The notes below the pieces were generated by a model. That model saw only the letters and a program-made list of their open reading frames with translations, was not told where the DNA came from and ran no database searches. Positions 1 to 9,260 of a DNA stretch of 64,000 nt are shown here, piece by piece. The position numbers and the translations under genes are program-made. The stretch spans positions 186,001 through 250,000 of the forward strand of contig QPFY01000020.1 in the NCBI GenBank assembly GCA_003665825.1. The letters are read 5' to 3'. How positions within the stretch are numbered: position 1 is the first letter of the stretch; every line of letters begins with the position of its first letter. Source of the stretch: Microbotryum silenes-acaulis (taxonomy: Eukaryota; Basidiomycota; Microbotryomycetes; Microbotryales; Microbotryaceae).

Positions 1-1317
1 TAAGTCATAAATTCACGCAGAAGTTACGCTGAATTGCTGGGGAGCCTATGACACGCGTGCCGTCATCGTCGTCGGCCAGCAGCAGCTCAGCTGACTCGTG
101 TGTCGTGTGTCGTGCTTCCAGGCAACGGTTACTCCCGGCCGTCCTGTGCCTCTATTGACCCTCATGCAAGCACTTGCACTTGGGAGCACGATCCGGCATG
201 TTCGAACCTTATGCAGCTCCGCCATTCCTCCGCGATCCGGTCATACGAGCGCGTGTTGAGCGATAGGTGTCGCGTCCCAGCCACCCACGTCGCCGGTCAC
301 CCGCGTGTATGCATCCCCTGCGAACGGCCAACTCTCACTTTGATCGACGGGAAAGACTTACCTTTCGAAGAAACGATGGCGCGTTCCGTCCAAAGCCTGC
401 GATCGAGGGCCGAAAGTTGCTGTCGCCGCGTTGGTTGTAGAATGATCTGAATGCGGGTGGAGCGCGCGAAGCAAATGGGGTCAGCAGGCCCGGGCGTCGG
501 CGATTGCACGCGCTCGCTCAAGCTCGCTCAATTTGGGCCCAACACTTTTACTTAAATGTTGGAATCAACAAATGATTCCGAAAATGATCAACAAAAGATG
601 AGAACGGCTGGACCATCAGTCGAACCTGGTTCGCTTCCATTAATCGGAAAAGCTTTGACTATCCGGCCCCCGATATCAGTGCAAGATCTACTAACACCTT
701 CAAGAAATGCGTCGACTAAGTCCCAATTGGACTCTGTGTCAAGCTTCTGCGGCAGCTCCGGCAGCTATGTGCGGCCTCATTGGAAAGATTTACAAGCAAG
801 GCTCTATAATAGATCCTCACAGTTAACTTATGCATTATCCCTTCAGATTACGGAACTAGCACTGTTGCATGCGCTCTGGACGTCGCCCTGCATTTGTAAT
901 TCTCAGGGCTCAGGCGCTCACTGAGGACCAGCCGTACCAGCCACCTCCACTCCCCGCCAAGACAAGCCTAGCCTTCCTTTCTGAACTGTAAAGCCAGCAA
1001 TCAACACGCAAAGCAATTCCGGTTTTTCCTTGTTCAACTTACATTCCCATTCAACTCTGTCGTTTTCGTGTATGTCCTTTTCCTGCCTCTGTCATGCAAC
1101 ATCAAGGTCCTCGCCGTTTCGATCTCGAAAACCGAGCAGAGGGAGAGCTGGACAGGGGGCACTCCTCTCAACGAAAACCACTTCCGTATCTATTCCCAAT
1201 ACGACAACGAGGCTTATCCACGCTTACCAGTTCAGATGTGAGAAAATACAATTACAGCCTGGGAAAACCCCAGCCACTTTTCAACCCCACCCTCCCGGCA
1301 TGGAGATTCGACCTCGA
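1..1317. other. Gene-less stretch
   Basis: No reading frame here resembles a known protein, and the open frames are short and compositionally ordinary. The only recognisable item is the decayed tRNA-containing block at 556-703. The right end is the 3' flank of the minus-strand dienoyl-CoA isomerase gene. Confidence 0.5.
556..703 (-). repeat. Decayed copy of a tRNA-containing block
   Basis: This block is a diverged direct copy of 4847-5001. Both begin ATGTTGGAATCAAC and end CTAACACCTTCAA, and similarity runs through the whole length. Inside, 606-668 matches the tRNA-like gene at 4895-4965. Here an 8-base deletion removes most of the D-arm and thus the internal A-box, and point changes break the T-stem. 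The B-box core and the run of T after the 3' end remain. It is read as a dead tRNA copy duplicated together with its flanks. Confidence 0.75.
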
Positions 1318-2652
1318 TCAAAGTTTTCCAAACTTGGCCGGTTTCTTGGTCGCGAATGCCGCGAAGGCGTCGGGCAGGTCTTGGGCTTGCAACATAGACT
1401 ATGAGAGGGAAGCAAAAAACATCAAATGAAATGGTTACATTAGAACGATAGGCCGGACCTCGCGCGGGAAAGAGACCAGACTGACCATATTCCAGATCCT
1501 CGTGTACTCCAGACCTGTTCCGGCCATTCAAATCAAAAAGATCAGCCGTTCAAGCTCCACATCCTTTGTGTCCGCACTCACCTTCCTGCGTCGTATGATC
1601 CCTCGAGTAAGTCAACAGATGCTTCGTGCCCAATGTCGCAATAGGGCTCTTGCTCGCAATCACTTTCGCCGTATCCAACGCAGCTTTCAGCACCCCTTCC
1701 TTACCCCCCGGAACAACTTTGCTAACGAGCCCGAGCTGGTAGGCTTCTTGGGGACCAAAGTTGCGGGCTGTGAGGGCTAGTTCGTTCAGGAGGGAGGCGG
1801 AGGCGGTCGTTTTGGGGAGGCGTTGCAGGGATCCGACGTCCGCGGCGAGGCCAACGTCCACTTCCTATTACGGTGCAGGTGGGAGATGGCTTGAATCAAA
1901 ATCATCGTACAAAGATATGAGATATCGCCTTCGTTTCGGTCGTACCTTGATGGAGAACGTCGACCCTTCAGCGGCATATCGAATATCGGCCGAGACGATG
2001 ATGTCGATTCCCCCGCCGAGGCAGACGCCATGCACGGCGGCGATGACGGGTTTGTCACATCGTTCGATCGCAGAGACGGCGTCCTGGAGGAGTTTGATGT
2101 ACTATGGCGGGAAAGGAGATGGGTTTCGGTTAGATAGAGGGAAATTTGCGACCACCGAGCGGAGATGCCGAGAGGGGAGCACGAGCGTGGACTTACGCTT
2201 CGGTGTTGAAGCGCCAAGCGACCTGCATCCGTTCCATCGTGGTCCAAGCCACTCTCACTGTAATAAGATATGACCCACAAATCAGCATTCGTGCCTTTCG
2301 AGATTGCCTTCAGCACAGCAGCCGAATTCGGGCTTCGCAGCGACTGACGTGAGATCCAATCCTGCCGTATAGATCTTGTCTAATCCACTGGCCAGAACGA
2401 CGCAGCGTACGTCCGAATCGGCGGAAGCGACATCCATGTGTTTACCAATTTCGACCCAGAGCGCTGGTGCGGAGAGTCACGACTGGTGTCAGTGCACCGA
2501 GAAAGAAATCGGGAACACGCCGAGGTCGATCCGGGGACGGGAAACTGACCCGTGTTCAAGGCGTTGACTTTGGCGCGTTGCATTGTTAGCAGCAACACGT
2601 TCTCCGAGGGGAACGACGCGACGACATGCTCGGTAGGGTAGACGGCCGGCAT
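1318..2652 (-). CDS. ECH1: Delta(3,5)-delta(2,4)-dienoyl-CoA isomerase
   Basis: Crotonase-family enzyme of beta-oxidation that shifts double bonds in 3,5-dienoyl-CoA to the 2,4-isomer so that odd-position unsaturated fatty acids can be degraded. The start at 2652 gives MPAVYPTEHVV, with the first GT-AG intron after residue 34. Later exons carry GLDKIYTAGLDL, the oxyanion-hole segment GVCLGGGIDII, then SADIRYA and EVDVGLAADVGSLQRLPK. In the rat enzyme the catalytic acids are Asp176, Glu196 and Asp204, and all three positions are kept here (D of ADIRY, E of EVDVG, D of AADVG). This separates it from ordinary enoyl-CoA hydratases. The last exon ends AKFGKL, close to a peroxisomal PTS1 tail but with Gly in place of Ser, Ala or Cys. 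No mitochondrial presequence is visible, so a peroxisomal site is inferred. It is divergent from tRNase Z with about 340 bases between the starts. Confidence 0.9.
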
Positions 2653-2991
2653 GGTGGTGGGTTCTGTGAGGGTGTGGGTGTCGTGTCGGAGGTGTAGGTG
2701 GGCAGAGGGAGAGCTCGCTGTCTGAAGCTGAGAGGAGGCTCTCCGTCCGGTAACGAACGAAAGCCGGAGTGCCGTGGCGTGCCAAGTGCGGGCCCGGGCT
2801 GAGATGGCAGATCACGTGACCATGAGCTCCAGTCCGGCCGGCGTCTTGCTTCGTGCGCAAGGACTGCGAAGTGCGCCGAGGCGGAGCACATCCAGTCACC
2901 GCGGGATACTCTTCACCTTGGATCTGGATTCGAAACGGACTACAGTGACTTACTACTGCTCTAAACTATACCTATCCCGATCCTGGGGTTG

Positions 2992-4844
2992 ATGCAGCGC
3001 GTGTCGCTCCGACTCGTCCACATCCTGACTCGAGCGACCTCCTCGTCATTCATCCACGCAGCGACACCCTCGACGAGTCTAGCACCTTTGCATCGCCATT
3101 TCGCTTCATCCCAGCACTTGCGCTCGCAGCCCAGCTCCCAACCCATCCCCACACTCCCACCTCACCCCCTCTCGCGAGCTTCGATGCCGGACTCGATCAG
3201 CGTCACCTTCCTTGGCACCGCAGCGGGCAAGCCCTCTCCAACTCGTAACGTCTCATCCTTGGCTCTCAAAGTTGACAAAGCCATGTGGGTGCCCAGGAAA
3301 GCAGTTTTGGGCTGCGTGAACCTGTGGCTCATAGAGTCAGCTCCCCCCTCTCAGATGGGTCGTCGACGCAGGCGAAGCGACCCAACACCAGTTCCAGAAA
3401 TCCAAACTCAGGATGAGTCAAATCACGCATATCTTCATCACCCACATGCACGGTACGCAGCTTCTCCAACATCCGATCCTCTCTCTAATGCTGAAACGCT
3501 GACTCCTGCTTCGGAGGATAATCCCTCAGGTGATCACGTGAATGGATTACCGGGCTTGCTGTGCACGGCTAGTGAAGGGCATGCACAACTTGATCAAACC
3601 TTAACGGGTTCAGGCGCATCGTCATTGACTTCATCCGACGAGGTGAGCATTTTCACCCAAGCTCCGAGATGCGCCCGGATGGAAAGCTCTGCTCCTGTTT
3701 CCCCCAAAGGTAACTCACCCACCCCCTGTTTCTCTTCGTGCCCAGCCCGTCACCACCATCTATGGCCCCTCAGGTCTTCGACAATTCCTCCGCACGACCC
3801 TTTCGCTCACTTATTCCTACCTCGCGCGACCTTACGTTGTCCATGAGTTGCTCTTCCCCGGCGATCCGATCTGTCCTCCACCGCCATCAGCTTCGACTTC
3901 GAATTCTCCTTCTACTGAGGATGAAGGAGCTCCTCATCGAAGTGTGTCGACGAATGAACGGCCTGGCTTGGATCTTTGCATTGATGAGGCCAGTCAAGGA
4001 TGGGAGAATTTCGTCACTCTAGCCGACGGAGCGGTCAAAGTCAGTGCGGGGCCGATAAAACACACAGGTACGTCTTTCCTCACTGCCCCCAATTGTCCTT
4101 AAACAGCCCAAATCGCTAACCCACCCCCACCCCTTTCCTCCGCTAGTCCCCTGCCTAGGTTACATATTCCACGAATCGCCTCGACCCCTGCCCCTCGACC
4201 CCAAACTCTACATACCCCACTTGAAGCGTAACGCCCCCGCGCTCCTAGCCACCCAAGGGATTCGTAACCCTCTCTCCCTATTATCGGTCCTCACCTCCCA
4301 ACGAAAATCCCTCACTTTACCAGATGGGACGCTTCTCCAACCCCCTGCTTTAGGACCCAAAGGGAGGAAGTTGGTCATCTTGGGGGACACTTACGATGCG
4401 CTCGGAGGTTCGATCGAACGTTGGTCCCAGGACGCCGATTTGGTGATCCACGAAGCGACCAACGCTTTCCTTCCCCAAAACGACGAATCCCAACAAAGTA
4501 AACCCGATATCACCCTCGAGAGCGTTCGACGTAAAGCGAAGGAACATGGACATTCGACACCGGAGGGAGCAGGGGAATTCGCGAGGTGGGTAGGCGCGAA
4601 GGCTTTGGTGATGAATCATTTGTCGGGGAGATATACGGATTATGGGCTCAAAGAGGAGGATGGGGAGGCGATGGAGGAGACGGAGGGGGTTAGGGCTGGG
4701 AGGGGTATGTTGAGGGAGATGGAGGACTTGGCTACTAGAGCCTGGTTGGGAGATGCGCAGGAAGGCGAGGGGGAGGGACGGCCGAGGGCTAGGACGGCGA
4801 GGGATTTGATGGAGGTTGTGGTCAAGAGGAGGGACAAGATGTAG
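2992..4844 (+). CDS. tRNase Z, short (ELAC1) form
   Basis: Metallo-beta-lactamase endonuclease that cuts the 3' trailer from precursor tRNAs. After four introns the product has the family start [14 protein letters not shown], then [13 protein letters not shown]. The zinc motif [14 protein letters not shown] is assembled across the intron near 3455-3530. It continues with [31 protein letters not shown] and the C-terminal zinc-site region [13 protein letters not shown] and [12 protein letters not shown]. Length and motif spacing fit the short form, since only one lactamase domain is seen. Two in-frame starts are plausible. ATG 2992 adds a 64-residue Arg/Ser-rich leader without early acidic residues, like a mitochondrial presequence. 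ATG 3184 ([12 protein letters not shown]) starts right at the domain. Dual mitochondrial and nucleo-cytosolic targeting is inferred. The stop lies two bases before an antisense tRNA-containing block. Confidence 0.92.
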
Positions 4845-4846
4845 TT

Positions 4847-5001
4847 ATGTTGGAATCAACGATGATCCCGAAATGATCAACAAAAGAAGAAGAACGGCTG
4901 GACCAGGAGTCGAACCTGGGTCGCTTCCATTAATCGGAAAAGCTTTGACCTCTAAGCTATCCGGCCCCCGATATCAGTGCAAGGTCTACTAACACCTTCA
5001 A
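4847..5001 (-). repeat. tRNA-containing block, better preserved copy
   Basis: Direct-repeat partner of 556-703. Shared sequence extends about 45 bases beyond the tRNA on one side and about 35 on the other, so what was copied is larger than the tRNA itself. The outer sequence TGTTGGAATCAAC recalls ends of copia-type LTRs, which often sit beside tRNA genes, but only these few bases support that idea. Confidence 0.7.
4895..4965 (-). tRNA. tRNA-like gene with unusual anticodon loop
   Basis: A 71-base cloverleaf can be drawn on the minus strand. The acceptor GGCCGGA pairs with TCCAGCC with one C-A mismatch. The D-stem is GCTT/AAGC, the anticodon stem TTTCC/GGAAG, and the T-arm CCAGG-TTCGACT-CCTGG is perfect. 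The A-box (TAGCTTAGAGG) and B-box (GGTTCGACTCC) fit Pol III promoter consensus, and a TTTT terminator follows the 3' end (forward AAAA at 4881-4884). The seven-base loop reads GATTAAT, which would put UUA in the anticodon place but with A instead of the near-universal U33. A one-base shift would read AUU (Asn) with a weaker stem. It may be an unusual tRNA, a transcribed pseudogene or a tRNA-derived element. Identity is left open. Confidence 0.55.
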
Positions 5002-5121
5002 CAAGTTACACTAGTCCGGAGTGCTTGGTATTAACGTGCCCAATGGAATTACAACAAGGCACAGAGACAAAGAAAAGAAGAAAGATGCTAACGGTGAAGC
5101 GAAGAAGACAAACGAAGCTGA

Positions 5122-8100
5122 TCAAGATTGAGCGGCAGGAAGCACAGTTGATCGAGGAGCGACACTATCAAGCTGGGATTGGTTCTGTTGTATATACGAC
5201 ATGATGGGTACTGGAGAAGACATGATGGGCTGCATAGACTTGAGATGAGGCGATGCCATGGGAACGTCGCCGGAGTCAGGGCGTTGCAAGGAGGGGCTCG
5301 TGGCGGCTGGTCCCGTCTCGAGGACAGGGGCTTGCGAAGTCGAGCCTGACGCTGACGTTGATGCTGAGGTTGAAGCTGCCGTTGATGCTGACGTCAACGA
5401 TGACGTGGGCACTGAGGTGGGACCTTGGGGTTGAGTAACATTTTTGAACGCCACTCCCGTCTTACCGGACGATGTCCTGGATTTGGACTGCGAGCCATGC
5501 GCCTTCCTCCGCGTGCCAGAATCCCGCTCCGACGCCCTCCCCTCCTTCGGCACAGGTCGCATACTCCAAACCAGGTCGAAGAACTTCTCGTCCGTCCAAT
5601 CATCCGCATCGGAGGTCCCGTCACTTTCCATAAAAGCCGAATTCAACCCCGTGGCCTTGATCAGGTGCGGGTCGTTGTACGTGTTGATGATGCGACTCAT
5701 TTGTTCGAGGCGCACGTAGGGGTCCGTAGAGAGCTTGTACGCAGTCGGGTGGTAGGGGTCCCAAGTTGGAAAGGGATGAGCTGGGGCTTCGGCGAGGACG
5801 ATGGGTGGCCTTATTGGAGCGGCCTTGGGAGCAGGCGCGGGAGTGGGAACAGGCGCGGGAGGGAGAGCGGAGGTAGACGTAGAGGCGACGGGAACGGTAG
5901 GCATCCGCGCTTGCTCAATGTCCATGGGCACATCCTGCACAGTCGTCTGTCGAACATCCTGCCGCCCCGCCGTCGACAAACTCGACGAACCCGCCGTTCC
6001 ATCGACCTGTATTTCTTGCTCCCCCTGAACCCTATCAGCCCCTTCGGCCCCGCGCTGACCCAGAGTCTGCTGGGCCGCGACAATCTCCTCCTCAGGTACT
6101 CCAAACTCAACCCTCTCAATGGTCGTAACCATCTTCCTGACATCAATAAACACCCTCCCGCCTTCTTCCCACCTCTTGACGATCGTCTTGGTATTCGACG
6201 ACTCGTTCACCATGGCCAATTGGAGCCCCACGTCGGCCCTCTTGGGATCCATCATCTGTTGCGTCCTCATCGGTCTGCGTGCGTACGGCGTCGTGTTCTC
6301 CAAGATTGTTGGAGCGTCGTTGGGGACGGCGGTCATCCCGCTCGGGGTGATGCGAGGTTTCTTCGATCGTGTCCCGGAGGCGTGGGGGTCCATTATGGCG
6401 GCTGTCTCTTGAAGAGAACCGGCGTCGCTGGCTTTGCGCTTGATCCCCGCGTCGCCATGGCCATTCATCATCGGCGTCAATCCCTCCGCCGCCCCACGTC
6501 CGTTCACTGCCTTGCCCTTGGGTGTCGACACCATATCCCTAGCCATCGCCTCGGCCCTCAACTCTTCCGGTGAGACCCACGTCAGCGACATCGCATCATT
6601 CGACAACTCGCACAAACGGTCCATCGGCTCCCCCAGAGCACGCAAAACGACCTGCCTAAACTCCCTTGACAACTCGTTCGCGTTCTTGATATACGTATTG
6701 GGGACGTTGTGAATCGCAACGCGACGACGTTCTCGACTGAGTTCGTTTGTCCCTTTGGCCCAACGCGTCGTTTGTTCGATCAAGAACTCTGACGCCTGTT
6801 TCAACCCCAGCAACACCCGACGACTTCGCAACTCGGCAGGCCACGTCCGCATCGAAGCTGACGAAGCGAGGACCTTGTTCAAGCGAGCGGTGTAATGGTT
6901 TGCGACGTGCCAAAGCAAGGTGACGAAATGCGGGAACCGGAACTTCTTCGGCACCTTGGTCGCCAATTCGATGCGATAGACCTCGAGCTGGGTCTCGATG
7001 TTGAGCGAGTGAACAAAGTTGCCACCGATGACGAGCGAGTCGGAAGGGGTCTCAACGGCATGTATCCATCCCGAGGGGATGAACATGGTGTTACCCGGGA
7101 CGAGTTCGACGCGGTAGACGGCATCGACGTGGTCGCCGAGCCAGTTCGCTTCTTGTCGGTCGGTGTTGCCGCTCCACGTCTCGTAAGCTTTGAGATTCTC
7201 CTTGGTCGGTCGAATAAAGTAAAAGACTTTGCCGCCGCGCAGGATGTGGTAGAAGACCGACGAGCCAGCGAAATCAATGTGCCAATCCTGGTGAGTCGGG
7301 ATCTCAAGTTATCAGCCCGTGACTATTAGTGCCAGTGCAGGTAGAGAGCACAATCATGGACCCACCGTCCAAGACTCGGCAACCGACATCAAGCAATACT
7401 TTTGCACTTGCGGGTACTGCCCCTCGTCCCTACAATCCTTTGGCCAGATATTGTCGACCCAGTCTAGCCTTCTCACCATCTCTGGCGCCACGATCTTTTC
7501 TCCGAACGGGGTTGAGCCAACTTCGAGCGAGATGACGTTGCGCACCTTGTCCCTCCTCGGATTCTCGAAATAGTCGGCCCACTGCCTCAGCGTTTTGATC
7601 GTGCGATCCCTGTCTTGAGCTGCGACGTCGAGAGCTTCGATGGGATGGTCCCCACCAATCTCATCCGCGATGGCCGAGATGGAAGTTGAGGGATCAGGCA
7701 TCTGCATTCCCAGCCCTCTCGGCGATTCGACGATGATGGGTTCGCTCCACGTTCCCTCCCTGAACAGCCACTCCTCGGTCAAGCGTTCAGGCCTGAGCGT
7801 GGGAAAGTTGGCGGGAAGGATCTTGCGCGTCGCGATGACTCTTTGCCATCGAAGGTGATCGGCCGGCAAGTGGGCATCGAGATTGGCATAGTCGATCTTG
7901 GGCGCTGCTCGGTTCGTTCGGCGAGGTACGGGTCGACGAGTACACGTGAGGGGGTGCCTGGTCGCCAATGTGACCTTGATGCACGTTGTACAGTACCACT
8001 TGTCGAAATCTTCCGGGGCTGTACGCGTCAGGCGGGAAAGAGACGAGCGTTAGTCCGACAGACGAAGATTCGTCACTCGCCGAGCATAACCATCGGGCGA

Positions 8101-8957
8101 GCTTACAATCGCCCGTGTTGAGATTGATGCAGTGCCAGTGGCTGTTCGGAGGAATTCGTGTGAATATGATCAGCTTATGATTCGTTCGCTGGAGGAGACG
8201 AGCTGTAGTCACTCACTACCAAGCGTTGCAGCTGAAAAGTCGCCGAGAACAAGCGTACGAGTCAAAAGGAACACCGCCATAGAATGTCAGCCTACCATCG
8301 ATCTTTACCGTACTCTCTTGCAGCTCCGAGTGCAGTCATAGCAGTGCCCCACACCCGCCACCCCAGCTCAAATAGCTCGTTTGCCCTGGGAACTCACTTT
8401 TCGCACTGAATCCAGACCTTGTCCTGATTCGCCTTCTCCTGCTCGGCGGTCAAGACCGTTCCAGGCGGTGTACAGACCAGACAGACATCCTCGCCTCTTT
8501 GCTTGTCCCTCCTTTCGCGCTCGGAGCGACGAATCGAAGCGGTGCCGTGTCGACTGGGCACTTTGGGCGGTCGAGGCACGGGAGTCGAGGGTTGGGATGT
8601 CGCAGGTGTGGGTGTGGGTGTGGAGATAGAATTGCGGAGACTGGAGCGTCGACTGGGTTCGTTCGTTGCGGCTGCCGCTGATGGGGGTGGTGTGCGAGAC
8701 GGTTGCGACGGCGAATGACTGTGGCTCCGAGTCAGGCGAGTGGTGCCGCTGCTGCTGCTCGTCGTCGCGCTCGTCGTCGCGCTCGTCGTGGCGCTCGTTC
8801 CAGTCGCGCTCGGCCCAATCGCGCTCGTCGTCGCGTTGGAGCTGGTGGCGGGAACGGGCGGCGATGCAGCATCCAGCTCACTCAGTGTCGACAATGGTGA
8901 AGAATCTCGCTCATCCGTCATGGCTGCGGCTGCTACTGGCCGTGGCGTGGGCGACAT
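5122..8957 (-). CDS. PHD-JmjC histone demethylase, JHD1/KDM2 type
   Basis: Likely Fe(II)/2-oxoglutarate-dependent demethylase of histone H3 lysine 36, acting in the nucleus. The start at 8957 opens a Ser/Thr/Pro-rich region of about 160 residues. A PHD finger follows: VCLVC, then CEKCNAWYHWHC built across two short introns, then KWYCTTC. The JmjC part has the iron ligands in WHIDFAGSSVFYH and SGWIHAVETP, plus GGKVFYFIRPT and FVHSLNIETQLEVYR. These match KDM2/Jhd1 proteins closely, and the order PHD then JmjC is that of yeast Jhd1. The roughly 500-residue C-terminal tail is low complexity (Ser/Thr/Ala runs near the end) with no CXXC, F-box or LRR region seen. It heads a run of four minus-strand genes. 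The alternative start MTDERDSS lies 12 residues downstream. Confidence 0.88.
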
Positions 8958-9260
8958 CGAGACACCCGCGGCACACGATCACCCCAAAGTGAGACGGACC
9001 GAGACACGCGAAAGTTACTGGTGGAAGCAGCGCGTGGGCGCAGCAATTCACATTCTAAAGCGGCAATTACTGCGGTTACTAACCGGCGAGCCTTCCCATG
9101 CGGTATGCACGCTCTTGCAGAGTCCACGGGTGTTCACTCCACAACAGTTATAATCTTTTTGAATATTACTAGCAACAAATAGAGGTAATATTGACTACTA
9201 CTGCCCGCTACACTGCCATGTCCACTCGTCAGATTCGCCACCCCGACTGCTGCAGTGCCC

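Noticed and set aside
5425..6573. Long plus-strand open frame (382 codons)
   Set aside because: It lies antisense to the last exon of the JmjC gene, is Arg/His/Pro-rich with no domain, and mirrors GC-rich codon structure of the real gene.
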